Of a DNA stretch of 36,289 nucleotides, positions 1 to 7,544 are shown one piece after another (position 1 is the first letter of the stretch; each line of letters opens with the position of its first letter). The DNA lies in the NCBI RefSeq assembly GCF_010811875.1, contig NZ_VKHP01000068.1:1-36289 (forward strand), in the 5' to 3' direction. Under the pieces are notes generated by a model. It did not search any database. It had not been told where the DNA came from and saw nothing but the letters and a program-made list of their open reading frames with translations. Position numbers and translations under genes: made by a program. This stretch comes from Bradyrhizobium uaiense (GTDB taxonomy: Bacteria; Pseudomonadota; Alphaproteobacteria; Rhizobiales; Xanthobacteraceae).

Positions 1-240
1 CACCAGTTGCGGCGCCATCAGCTTCACCTTGTGACCAAGCTTGGAAAGCTCCCGCGCCCAATATTGCGAAGCCCCGCAAGCCTCCATCCCGATCACGGTC
101 GGCGGCAATTTGGCGAAGAACTCCAGCACCTGCTTGCGCGACAGCTTCTTGCGCAGCACCACCTCCTCCGCCGCATCAACCCCATGCAGCACAAAAATAT
201 ACTTCGACGTATCCATCCCAATGCGGATAATCTCTCTCAC
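1..240 (-). CDS. IS110 family transposase, N-terminal part (cut by window edge)
   Basis: The leftward frame opens at a GTG (238-240) behind an AGGGAG ribosome site and runs off the window after 80 codons. It reads GMDTSKYIFVLHG near the start and PPTVIGMEACGASQYWA near residue 55. This matches the N-terminal DEDD (RuvC-like) domain of IS110-type transposases, with the first Asp in GMDTSK and the Glu in GMEAC. The enzyme cuts and joins DNA for movement of the element. Only the first fifth or so of a normal IS110 protein (about 340 residues) is visible, so whether the element is intact cannot be said. No terminal inverted repeats are expected for this family. Confidence 0.85.
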   Translation of the reverse strand, partial: MREIIRIGMDTSKYIFVLHGVDAAEEVVLRKKLSRKQVLEFFAKLPPTVIGMEACGASQYWARELSKLGHKVKLMAPQLV

Positions 241-461
241 GGACGGCTCCCTTGTCTGAGATTTGCAACAACCTCATTCTGGCACACTGATGCCGTAGGG
301 GGCCGTCCACCCCATCAACCACCGCAGGTCATTGTGGCACACCGCTGTGGCCCCAGCGTTCTCCAACGCTGACAGCTGTGGTTATGGGTCCCGCGTCGCG
401 CTTCCGCCTTCGCTCGTTGAGCTACGGCGGACAAGTCGATTGGCCGGGACGACGGAGGGGA
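241..461. other. Non-coding IS110 flank and repeat remnant
   Basis: No credible gene is seen between the transposase start and the CinA-like gene. The part next to the transposase is probably the non-coding end of the IS110 element. From about 376 the sequence CTGTGGTTATGGGTCCC occurs, which also appears in the long palindromic repeat at 25150-25271. So an intergenic repeat of that family seems to lie here, perhaps truncated by the insertion. The exact element boundary cannot be placed without a second copy. Confidence 0.4.
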
Positions 462-938
462 TCAAAGATTCTTCAACAACAGCTCCAGCGCCGCTTTCGC
501 GAACGCCTGCATGTTCGCGGCGCGGTCGCTGCTCGCGGTTTCCAGCGTGATCACCTGCTGCTTGGGGCCTGCAACCGCCATGCAGCTATGACCGGCGGCA
601 TCGCCGTAGCGATTGCCGGTCGGGCCGGCGGCGCCGGTCTCCGACAATCCCCAGTCGGTCGCGAGGCGCTCGCGGATCTGGCGCGCCAGCAGCTGTGCGT
701 AGGGTTCCGACGACGAACGGAGGCCGCGCATGGCGTCGTCGGAAATGTCCATCAGCGCACGCCGTGCGTCGCGGGTGTAGATCACGCCGCCACCGAGGAA
801 ATAGGCCGATGCGCCGGGCACGGCCAGCAGCGATGCCGAGATCAATCCGCCGGTGGAGGATTCCGCGATCGCGATCGTCTGCTTGTTCGCGATCAGTCTT
901 GCGGCGACCTGTTCGGCGATGGATGTGAGTGCGTTCAT
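462..938 (-). CDS. CinA C-terminal-domain family protein (nicotinamide-nucleotide amidase-like)
   Basis: The protein has 158 residues. It carries the CinA C-terminal-domain signature: AESSTGGLISASLLAVPGAS near residue 25, GGGVIYT near 50, and ETGAAGPTGNRYGDAAGH near 100-116. Stand-alone proteins of this domain (PncC type) deamidate nicotinamide mononucleotide to nicotinate mononucleotide in pyridine-nucleotide salvage, and related domains have other amidase roles. The ATG at 938 was chosen over the longer open frame because it has a GAGAAAG ribosome site and puts the conserved motif at the usual distance. It is divergent from the amidohydrolase genes, with 172 bp between starts. The C-terminal half is more divergent than typical PncC, so substrate is uncertain. 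Confidence 0.8.
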   Translation of the reverse strand: MNALTSIAEQVAARLIANKQTIAIAESSTGGLISASLLAVPGASAYFLGGGVIYTRDARRALMDISDDAMRGLRSSSEPYAQLLARQIRERLATDWGLSETGAAGPTGNRYGDAAGHSCMAVAGPKQQVITLETASSDRAANMQAFAKAALELLLKNL

Positions 939-1110
939 CGGCGGTCTTTCTCGTTGTTGGCTATGAAAATCCTGTGGGGCGTTCTGCCTTCCTAGCACAC
1001 CACATCGGTCCCTGCAGAGTTGCACACCGCGGCCCGGCCTGCTTGAATATCGGACAACAACCAAGCCGTGCCTCACCAATTGTCGTGAGAGCGTGCGCGG
1101 AGGAAACACC

Positions 1111-2187
1111 ATGACGTCGCCGATCGCGGGCGGCGTGGATTGCGATCTGCATCCCGCCGTGCCTCACCTCACCAGTTTGCTGCCGTACATGAACGACTAC
1201 TGGCGCGACCAGGTGACGACGCGCGGCATGACGGATCTGATCTCGCAATCCTATCCGACCAATTCGCCGATCTCGTCGCGGCCGGATTGGCGCCCCGCGC
1301 AAGGCAAGCCGGGCTCGAGCCTTGCGGACATGCAGCGCCAGGCGCTCGACAAGTTCGGCTCCGCCTATGGCATCTGCAATCCGCTCTACGGCGTGCAGAT
1401 GGTGTTCTCCGAGGACATGGCCGACGCGTTCTGCCGCGCGTTGAACGACTGGCTGGTCAAGGAATGGCTCGACAAGGACGATCGCCTGCGCGGGTCGATC
1501 GTGATTCCGGTGCAGAGCATCGAGAAGGCGGTCGCCGAGATCGAGCGCTGTGCGCGGGATAGGCGCTTCGTGCAGGTGCTGATGCTCGTGATGGGCGACA
1601 TGCCGCTCGGCAAGCGTCACTACTGGCCGATCTATGCCGCCGCTGAACGGCTCGGCCTGCCGATCGGCATCCATGCCGGCAGCGCCTACCACAACCCGCC
1701 GACCTCGGTCGGCTGGGGCTCCTATCATATCGAGGACTATGTCGCGCAGGCGCAGGCGTTCCAGACCCAGCTTACCAGCCTGATCGTCGAGGGCGTGTTC
1801 GCGCGTCATCCGAACTTGAAAATGGTGATGCTGGAATCCGGCTTCACCTGGCTGCCGCCGTTCCTGTGGCGGCTGCACAAGTTCTGGCGCGGCGTGCGGA
1901 TGGAAACGCCGTGGGTCGACCGCGCGCCGCTGGAGATTGTGCGCAGCAACATCCGCTTCTCGCTGCAGCCGGTCGACGCGCCGCCGGACGGGGACACGCT
2001 GAACCGGCTGTTCGACCATATGCAGTCGGACGAATTGATCCTATTCTCGACCGACTATCCGCATTGGCAGTTCGACGGCGATGATGTGCTGCCGAAGGGG
2101 TTGTCGCAGGACCTGGTCCGCAGGATCATGATCGACAATCCGCATGCGACCTATGCGCGGTTGAAGATGAAGGAGACGACGCCATGA
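1111..2187 (+). CDS. Amidohydrolase-2 family metal-dependent hydrolase/decarboxylase, first of a pair
   Basis: The 358-residue protein is a TIM-barrel amidohydrolase of the PF04909 type (relatives: ACMSD, gamma-resorcylate and 5-carboxyvanillate decarboxylases). Visible likely metal or active-site residues are D12-x-H14 in DCDLHP, H188 in PIGIHAG, E242 in MLESGF and D315/H318 in FSTDYPHW. In the known decarboxylases the first motif is HxH or ExH; here it is DxH. The ATG at 1111 follows GGAGGAAACACC, which is better than the upstream GTG option. Its stop overlaps the start of the next gene as ATGA, so the two are translationally coupled. The next gene encodes a clear paralogue. The reaction (hydrolysis or decarboxylation) and substrate are unknown; an aromatic acid is a guess. 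Confidence 0.85.
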   Translation: MTSPIAGGVDCDLHPAVPHLTSLLPYMNDYWRDQVTTRGMTDLISQSYPTNSPISSRPDWRPAQGKPGSSLADMQRQALDKFGSAYGICNPLYGVQMVFSEDMADAFCRALNDWLVKEWLDKDDRLRGSIVIPVQSIEKAVAEIERCARDRRFVQVLMLVMGDMPLGKRHYWPIYAAAERLGLPIGIHAGSAYHNPPTSVGWGSYHIEDYVAQAQAFQTQLTSLIVEGVFARHPNLKMVMLESGFTWLPPFLWRLHKFWRGVRMETPWVDRAPLEIVRSNIRFSLQPVDAPPDGDTLNRLFDHMQSDELILFSTDYPHWQFDGDDVLPKGLSQDLVRRIMIDNPHATYARLKMKETTP

Positions 2188-3293
2188 ACATTCAGATTCG
2201 TGAACGTCCCGAGGCGGGCGCCTCGGCCGGCATCAAGACCGCGATCGCCGATTGCGACATCCATCCGGCGCGCGCGACCAAGGACGAGCTGTATCCTTAT
2301 CTGGCCAAGCGCTGGCACGCGCATCTCGAGACCTTCGGCGTCCATGCCTATCAGGGCATGATGGAAGGCCCGCCCTATCCGAAGGCGCAGCCCAACGCGT
2401 CGCGCCGCGATGCCTATCCGCCGGAAGGCGGGCAGCAGGGCTCGTCGTTGTCGTTCATGCAGAAGCAGCATCTCGATCCCAACAACGTCGCGCTCGGGGT
2501 GCTCAACCCGCTCAACACCGGGCAGGGTCTGCGCAACCAGGATCTCGCCGGCGCGATCTGCTCGGCGATCAACGACTGGCAGATCGAGAAATGGACCAGC
2601 AAGGATACGCGACTGAAGGGCTCGGTCGTGGTCCCCAATGAGGACGGCGTGGCCGCTGCCGCGGAAATCCGCAAGCGCGCGGGTGACACGAATTTCGTCC
2701 AGGTGCTGCTGCTGAGCCGTAACGTCGAGCCGCTCGGTCAGCGCCGCTACTGGCCTATCTATGAGGCGGCGCAGGAAGCCGGTCTTCCGATCGGCGTGCA
2801 CGCCTTCGGCTTCGGCGGCAACCCGATCACCGCGTCGGGCTGGCCGAGCTTTTATATTGAGGAAATGGTCGGGCATTCGCAGTGCCAGCAGACCGCGCTG
2901 GCGAGCCTCGTGCTCGAAGGCGTATTCGAACGTTTCCCCAAACTGAAGATGGTGATGGTCGAGGCCGGCTTCGGCTGGGCGCCGTCGCTGGCCTGGCGGC
3001 TCGACAAGGTGTTTGCGCGGCTGCACGCCGAAGTGCCGCATCTGAAGCGCAAGCCGTCGGAATATATCCGCGACCACATCTGGTGGACGACGCAGCCGAT
3101 GGAGGATCCGGAAAGCCGCGACCATCTGTTCCAGACCATCGAATGGATCGGCTGGGACAGACTGCTGTTCGCGACCGATTATCCGCATTGGGATTTTGAC
3201 GAGCCGTCGCGCGTGCTGCCGGCCGGCGTCAGCGACGCCAACAAGCAGGCGTTCTATCTCGACAACGCGAAGCAGTTGTACGGTATCGCATGA
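2184..3293 (+). CDS. Amidohydrolase-2 family protein, second of a coupled pair
   Basis: This 369-residue TIM-barrel protein is a paralogue of the preceding one. They share blocks such as YWPIYEAA, GLPIGVHA, LVLEGVFERFPKLKMVM and TDYPHW. Candidate ligands are D25-x-H27 (DCDIHP), H206, E260, D332 and H335. It has an N-terminal extension of about 13 residues compared with its partner. The start overlaps the upstream stop by four bases, suggesting fixed stoichiometry and possibly a heteromeric enzyme. The last codons and the stop lie inside a palindromic repeat (3287-3334). The downstream Rieske gene in the same direction suggests a role in oxidation of an aromatic or cyclic compound, but this is inferred only from position. 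Confidence 0.85.
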   Translation: MNIQIRERPEAGASAGIKTAIADCDIHPARATKDELYPYLAKRWHAHLETFGVHAYQGMMEGPPYPKAQPNASRRDAYPPEGGQQGSSLSFMQKQHLDPNNVALGVLNPLNTGQGLRNQDLAGAICSAINDWQIEKWTSKDTRLKGSVVVPNEDGVAAAAEIRKRAGDTNFVQVLLLSRNVEPLGQRRYWPIYEAAQEAGLPIGVHAFGFGGNPITASGWPSFYIEEMVGHSQCQQTALASLVLEGVFERFPKLKMVMVEAGFGWAPSLAWRLDKVFARLHAEVPHLKRKPSEYIRDHIWWTTQPMEDPESRDHLFQTIEWIGWDRLLFATDYPHWDFDEPSRVLPAGVSDANKQAFYLDNAKQLYGIA

Positions 3294-3334
3294 TCCGAAA
3301 AAGTGGGAACCGGTTTTTCGCATCAGATCATGCG
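3287..3334. repeat. Palindromic intergenic repeat overlapping a stop codon
   Basis: Outer arms CGCATGATC (3287-3295) and GATCATGCG (3326-3334) are perfect inverted copies. An inner GAAAAA / TTTTTC pair flanks a GGGAACCGG centre. Elements of this form are frequent between genes in Bradyrhizobium-like genomes (recalled, not searched). The left arm contains the TGA stop of the second amidohydrolase gene, so the element abuts or replaces its native 3' end. It may form a hairpin in the mRNA between this gene and the Rieske gene. Confidence 0.7.
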
Positions 3335-3346
3335 TGAGAACAACTA

Positions 3347-3760
3347 ATGGCGCGTCATGTGATTGCCCCGGTGGATGAACTGCCGCCGGGGTCGCGAAAA
3401 TTCCTCGAGATCGACGGACGGCCGATCGCCGTCTTCAACGTCAAGGGCGAGTTCTTCGGCCTGTTGAACCGCTGTCCGCATCAGGGCGCGGCGCTGTGCG
3501 AAGGGCCGCTGATCGGACTCGCGTCGTCGTCGGATCCCGGCGAGATCGAATATACCAAGCTCGGCGAGATCCTGCGTTGTCCCTGGCACGGCTGGGAGTT
3601 CGACATCCGCACCGGCCAGTCCTATTGCGATCCGCGCCGCTTTCGGGTGCGCGCCTATCCGGTCAGCGTCGAGCCGGGCACCAATGTGGTGAAGGGGCCA
3701 TATGTGGCCGAGACCATCAAGGTCGCGGTGGAAAGCGACTACGTGGTGGTGGATCTCTGA
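3347..3760 (+). CDS. Rieske [2Fe-2S] ferredoxin-like protein
   Basis: The 137-residue protein is a single Rieske domain. The cluster ligands are visible as C43-P-H45 in RCPHQGAALCEG and C78-x2-H81 in CPWHGWEF, with an insertion of about 15 residues between the two boxes. There is no membrane segment or catalytic mononuclear-iron domain, so it is either the ferredoxin component of a Rieske oxygenase or a small electron carrier. No oxygenase large subunit or reductase lies in this window. It follows the amidohydrolase pair by 53 bp in the same direction and ends back to back with the tcuB-like gene (stops at 3758-3760 and 3763-3761, no spacer). The ribosome site is weak (GAGAA). Confidence 0.85.
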   Translation: MARHVIAPVDELPPGSRKFLEIDGRPIAVFNVKGEFFGLLNRCPHQGAALCEGPLIGLASSSDPGEIEYTKLGEILRCPWHGWEFDIRTGQSYCDPRRFRVRAYPVSVEPGTNVVKGPYVAETIKVAVESDYVVVDL

Positions 3761-4921
3761 TCACTCGTCATTCCGGGTTCGCCGCTGCGCGCCCCCCGGA
3801 ATGACGGCGGTTGGAGCCTGCTCCGCCATCATCTGTCGTTCCCGCGCGTAGCGCACCAGCGCGACGAAGCGGTAGATGCCGTGCACGAATTTTCCGTAGG
3901 GCATGGTGATGAACAGCGCGAACACGACGCCGAGATGCAGCGCCAGCAGCGGGCCCATCGCGGCGCTCTCGCGCCACAGCAACAGGGCGAGGCCGGTGAT
4001 GCTGGTCAGGAACAGCATCAGGATGAACGCGGTGTCCATGCCCATCTGCTGCTCGTCGACCAGCACGCGGTCGCGCTTCCATTTCTCCGACAAGAGCCCG
4101 ATCGGACCGACCACGAGGCCGACGCCGCCGAGCGTGCCGAGCACCACCGGCAAATCCCACCACGCATAGGGCGCCTCGCGCGCCAGCAGATAGTGATAGA
4201 GCGTGCCGACGCAGGTCGCGGCGAAGCACAGCGCGAAGCCGTAGAACGTGAAGTGGTGATACAGCTTGCGGCGGTCGGTCGGGTGATCGTCCTCGTTGAA
4301 GCAGCCGACACCGCCGCCGTCGAGATAGCGCAGTTCGCCGGCGTCGCGGACCGCCTGCAACAGCGATTTCGCGTCGGTTTTCATGCCGACGGGCTCGCCG
4401 ATATCGCGCCAAAAGGCGCGCACGCCCATTGCGAGCGCGACGATGGCGTAGAGCAGGGCGGCGCCGAACAGCAGCGCCATCGCGTTGTGCGGCATCAATC
4501 TGTAGAACGCACCGGGGCCGGTGTGGATGCCGGTGAGCACGCCGGGATCGTTGATCGCGGCAAAGCCGAAGATGAAGGCGGCGACGCTCAGCGCCGCGAT
4601 CAGGCTGATGACGAGGCCGTTGCGCGCGAATGCGCCGGAAAAGGCGCGTGGCCAGGCGTAAGCCGCATAGGATTCGGCGCGCGCCACTGCAAGCGTCTTC
4701 GGGACGTTGACGTTGAACTCGTGCGGCGGCGAGAACTGGCAGTCGGTATAGCAGGCGCCACAGGCGTGGCAGAGATTGGCCAGATAGTTGAGGTCGCCGT
4801 CGGAGAAGGCGCGGCGCATCTCCATCGCGGGAAATACCGCGCACAGGCCCTCGCAATAGCGGCAGGAATTGCAGACCGTCATCAGACGGTCTGCTTCCTG
4901 CAAGATCCTCGTCCCGTGCAT
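3761..4921 (-). CDS. tcuB: TcuB-like tricarballylate utilisation protein (Fe-S / membrane electron transfer)
   Basis: The 386-residue protein starts with two 4Fe-4S motifs: C17-x2-C20-x2-C23-x3-C27 (CNSCRYCEGLC) and C51-x2-C54-x2-C57-x3-C61 (CHACGACYTDC). About six hydrophobic segments follow, with histidines that could bind haem (for example KLYHHFTFYGFALCF). This is the layout of TcuB/CitB, which reoxidises the FADH2 of TcuA and passes electrons to the quinone pool. It lies downstream of the TcuA-like gene, separated by the esterase gene and an 84-bp gap with a repeat. The last 13 or so residues (IPGGAQRRTRNDE) are encoded by an intergenic palindrome, so the C-terminus appears to be acquired. 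The ribosome site upstream of the ATG is weak. Confidence 0.85.
   Translation of the reverse strand: MHGTRILQEADRLMTVCNSCRYCEGLCAVFPAMEMRRAFSDGDLNYLANLCHACGACYTDCQFSPPHEFNVNVPKTLAVARAESYAAYAWPRAFSGAFARNGLVISLIAALSVAAFIFGFAAINDPGVLTGIHTGPGAFYRLMPHNAMALLFGAALLYAIVALAMGVRAFWRDIGEPVGMKTDAKSLLQAVRDAGELRYLDGGGVGCFNEDDHPTDRRKLYHHFTFYGFALCFAATCVGTLYHYLLAREAPYAWWDLPVVLGTLGGVGLVVGPIGLLSEKWKRDRVLVDEQQMGMDTAFILMLFLTSITGLALLLWRESAAMGPLLALHLGVVFALFITMPYGKFVHGIYRFVALVRYARERQMMAEQAPTAVIPGGAQRRTRNDE
3766..3806. repeat. Palindromic repeat forming the 3' end of tcuB
   Basis: Twelve-base arms CGTCATTCCGGG (3766-3777) and CCCGGAATGACG (3795-3806) are perfect inverted copies around a GC-rich loop. A longer element of the same family lies at 31088-31193. 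Here the element is inside the tcuB reading frame and supplies its last codons. It also sits six bases past the Rieske stop, so it could act as a hairpin for both convergent transcripts. There is no T-run, so a classical terminator is not claimed. Confidence 0.75.
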
Positions 4922-4941
4922 CTTAGACTCTTTTGTTTGAC

Positions 4942-4985
4942 GCGTTTTCTTGACGCGAACCGGTATCCATTTCGCTCGAAAACGC
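4942..4985. repeat. Short inverted repeat between esterase and tcuB genes
   Basis: Arms GCGTTTTC (4942-4949) and GAAAACGC (4978-4985) flank a core containing GCGAACCGGTATCC. A related core, GGATACCGGTTCGCGCGAAG, appears in the gap at 21519-21540. So this is a dispersed intergenic element, not a gene-specific signal. It lies in the mRNA spacer of the tcu-like operon. Confidence 0.55.
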
Positions 4986-5005
4986 TACGCTTATCCCGTA
5001 TCTCG

Positions 5006-6040
5006 CTATTGCTTCGTCAGTCCCTTGCCTTCCAGCCATGTCTGGATCAGGCCGGCGACCTCGGCATTGTTCTTGTCCATCATCATCATGTGCGAATTGC
5101 CCCTGATGCCGGCCTTGGGCAGATCGACCACGTCGACGCTGCCGCCCGCGGCGCGGATGGCGTCGGCGAAGGCGCCGCCGGTGGCGCGAATCTTCGGCCA
5201 GCGCGAATCGCGCTCGATGTAATCGCCATAGACCAACAGCGTCGGGATGTTCTTCAACGCGTCGACCTTGGCGGGATCGCCGGCGCCGGCCGGCTCGATC
5301 GCGATCAGTGCCTTGACCTTGTCGGGTCGCGCCTGCGCAACCTTGAAGCCGAACGGGCCGGCCTGGCTGTGGAACAGGATGATGCAGGGGCCGACGCGAT
5401 CGATCTCGGCGATGTAGGCCGCGATCGTCGCGTCATCGGTGGTGGTCCAGCGCGGGACGTTCTGCTTGACGAAGTTCTCGTAGCCTTCGTTCGGGAACTG
5501 GCTGCCGGGCATCAGCTTGCGCTTGGCCGGATCGGGATCGTAGGAGTCGGGACCGTCGCCGATGCGAAACCGCTGGAACGGGTTCGACGTGGTGAGAAAC
5601 ACCGGCTCGCCCTTGAAAATGTCGGGGTATTGCGCCCAGCCGGCGCGGCCGCGCTCGACCGCGTCCGAATTGTAGACGCTCCAGCCCTTGCGCAGGAAAT
5701 AGTTCAGCCAGCCCTCGCGGCCGTCCGGCGTCGTCTCATAGGTGACGCCGGTCAGGCCGCCGCCGTGCCACAGCAGCAGCGGATAGGCGCCCTTCTCGTC
5801 TTGCGGCAGGAAGTACTGCACGTACATCTGATCGACCTGGTAGGTGCCGTTCGGGTCGACCTTTGCCGGTACGCCGCCGGGCGTGAAGGTGACGTCCTTG
5901 ACCGGCTTGCCTGATATCTCGACGAGGCGGCCGCCGACGTGGAACGAGCCCATGTCGCGCAGCGCGATCGGCTCGGCGGCGTTGCTCGTGGCTGACGCCA
6001 TCAGCGCGGCGGCTGCGGCGAACGTCGCAAGGCGTGACAT
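5006..6040 (-). CDS. Exported alpha/beta-hydrolase of the esterase-713 type
   Basis: This 344-residue protein begins with a signal peptide (MSRLATFAAAAALMAS..., likely cut after SNA near residue 21), so it should act in the periplasm or outside. The fold is alpha/beta hydrolase with an oxyanion-type LLLWHGGGLTG loop near 88-98. The nucleophile is S225 in FHSQAGPFG (not the standard GxSxG), the probable acid is E249 in AIEPAG, and the base is H317 in GNSHMMMMD. This Ser-Glu-His layout and the GNSHMMM block match what I recall of Alcaligenes esterase 713. A strong ribosome site (GAGGAGGAGCG) precedes the ATG, 24 bp after the TcuA-like gene. Position inside a tcu-like operon suggests it frees a carboxylate for this pathway. 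The natural ester is unknown. Confidence 0.85.
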   Translation of the reverse strand: MSRLATFAAAAALMASATSNAAEPIALRDMGSFHVGGRLVEISGKPVKDVTFTPGGVPAKVDPNGTYQVDQMYVQYFLPQDEKGAYPLLLWHGGGLTGVTYETTPDGREGWLNYFLRKGWSVYNSDAVERGRAGWAQYPDIFKGEPVFLTTSNPFQRFRIGDGPDSYDPDPAKRKLMPGSQFPNEGYENFVKQNVPRWTTTDDATIAAYIAEIDRVGPCIILFHSQAGPFGFKVAQARPDKVKALIAIEPAGAGDPAKVDALKNIPTLLVYGDYIERDSRWPKIRATGGAFADAIRAAGGSVDVVDLPKAGIRGNSHMMMMDKNNAEVAGLIQTWLEGKGLTKQ

Positions 6041-6064
6041 CGCTCCTCCTCGATCGCGCGTAGT

Positions 6065-7465
6065 TTAGTTCCGCGCATTCTTCGCCGCTTCCCGCCCGGC
6101 GACGCGGCCGAACACGCTGCCGATGGTCATGCCGATGCCGGCAGCGTAGCCCTTGCCGAGCACGTTGCCGGCCATGATCTCGCCGGCCGCGAACATGTTG
6201 GCGGACGGCTTGCCGTCCTTCATCAGCATCCGCGACTGCTTGTTCACGCGGGTGCCGAGATAGGTGAAGGTGATGCCGGGCCGCACCGGATAGGCGAGAT
6301 AGGGCGGCGTCTCGATCCTGCGCGCCCAATGCGTCTTCGCCGGCGTGATGCCTTGGGTAGCGCAGTCGTCGAGGATGGTGTGGTCGAAGGTGCCGGGCTG
6401 CACCGCAGCGTTGAAGTCGGTGATGGTCTTTTCCAGCGCGGCTGCATCGAGCTCGAGCTTGCCGGCGAGCTCGGCGATCGTCGCGCCCGCGATCGGCGGA
6501 AACAGCGTCGGCATGAAGCTGGTCACGACGGTGGAATCGAAGATGATGTAGGCGATCTGGTCCGGTTGGGCTGCGACCAGGCGGCCCCAGATCGCATAGC
6601 GCTTCGGCCAGATGTCCTCGCCCTCGTCGTAGAAGCGCTCGGCGTGCTTGTTGACGACGATGCCGAACACCACCGAGTCATGGCGGGTGATGATGCCGCC
6701 GTCGAATTTCGGCGCGCGGGCGTCGATCGCCACCGCATGGCATTGCGTGGGATCGCCGATCTCCTGCACGCCCTTTGCCAGCAGCATCTTCAGGATCGCG
6801 CCGCGATTATAGGGCGTGCCGCGGATCAGGAAATTGTCGGCCGCCTCGCCCCAATATTGCTTCAGCCATTCGATGTTGGCCTCGAAGCCGCCGGCGGCTG
6901 CCACCAGCGTCGAGGCGCGTACCTCAGTTCGTCCGCCGACCGGCTGCTTCAGTTGGGCCGAGAGGAACATGCCGTGCTCGATCACGAGATCGATCACCTC
7001 GGCATCGTAGAGGATGTCGACACCGAGCTCCTCGGCGGTGCGATAGAGCGCGTTCAGCATCGCGCGGCCGCCGCCGAGGAAGAACGAGTTGGTGCGGCCG
7101 AGGCTCAGCGTGCCGCCGAGCGAGGGCTGCCAGCGCACGCCCTGTTCGACGATCCAGTTCAATATGTCCTTGGACTCGTGGATCATGAAGCGGGCCAGTT
7201 CCTCGTCGGTCTGGCCGCCGGTCACCAGCAGCAAATCCTTCCAGAACTCCTCCTCGGTGTAGGGCCCGGTGAGGATCTCGGTCGCCGCGTCATGGGCGCA
7301 GCGCATGTTGCGGGTGTGGCGGGTGTTGCCGCCGCGGTAGAATCTCGGGGCGCCCTCCAGCACCAGGACGGAGGCGCCGGCGCGCCGTGCGCTGATCGCA
7401 GCGCAGAGGGCGGCGTTGCCGCCGCCGATCACCAGCACGTCGAACCTGCGCGTCAGATCAACCAT
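6065..7465 (-). CDS. tcuA: TcuA-like FAD-dependent tricarballylate dehydrogenase
   Basis: The 466-residue flavoprotein has an N-terminal dinucleotide fold (VIGGGNAALCAAISARRAG at 12-30, acidic E37 ending the second strand). GGNTRHTRNMRCAHD at 45-59 is typical of TcuA. The C-terminal FAD contact GxxxAGEIMAGNVLGKGYAAGIGMTIG-like region is also present. It belongs to the fumarate reductase/succinate dehydrogenase flavoprotein superfamily. TcuA oxidises tricarballylate to cis-aconitate in the cytosol, with TcuB as electron acceptor. The MFS gene is 79 bp upstream and the esterase gene 24 bp downstream, in the same direction. Substrate could be another tricarboxylate or citrate-like acid; family-level confidence is high, exact substrate is not shown. 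Confidence 0.85.
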   Translation of the reverse strand: MVDLTRRFDVLVIGGGNAALCAAISARRAGASVLVLEGAPRFYRGGNTRHTRNMRCAHDAATEILTGPYTEEEFWKDLLLVTGGQTDEELARFMIHESKDILNWIVEQGVRWQPSLGGTLSLGRTNSFFLGGGRAMLNALYRTAEELGVDILYDAEVIDLVIEHGMFLSAQLKQPVGGRTEVRASTLVAAAGGFEANIEWLKQYWGEAADNFLIRGTPYNRGAILKMLLAKGVQEIGDPTQCHAVAIDARAPKFDGGIITRHDSVVFGIVVNKHAERFYDEGEDIWPKRYAIWGRLVAAQPDQIAYIIFDSTVVTSFMPTLFPPIAGATIAELAGKLELDAAALEKTITDFNAAVQPGTFDHTILDDCATQGITPAKTHWARRIETPPYLAYPVRPGITFTYLGTRVNKQSRMLMKDGKPSANMFAAGEIMAGNVLGKGYAAGIGMTIGSVFGRVAGREAAKNARN

Positions 7466-7544
7466 GCGCTCTTGTGATCGTTGTTGGCATCGAAAGCAAC
7501 ATGCCGGGGCAAGCGAGCGGCCTGCCCCATTTGCATGCTGAAGA

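Noticed and set aside
3881..5914. A 677-codon rightward open frame across the tcuB and esterase genes
   Set aside because: It is antisense to two genes with clear motifs, has a composition typical of shadow frames in GC-rich coding DNA (His, Arg, Ala, Asp) and shows no domain.
5006..6040. The esterase as a FumD-type fumonisin carboxylesterase
   Set aside because: FumD belongs to the type-B carboxylesterases with GESAG-like nucleophile motif and is larger; this protein has FHSQAG and esterase-713 features. Only the possible substrate class is kept as a hypothesis.
7504..7531. GGGGCA/TGCCCC hairpin between the MFS and tcuA genes as a terminator
   Set aside because: The stem is short with a long loop and no T-run, and both genes seem to be in one operon.
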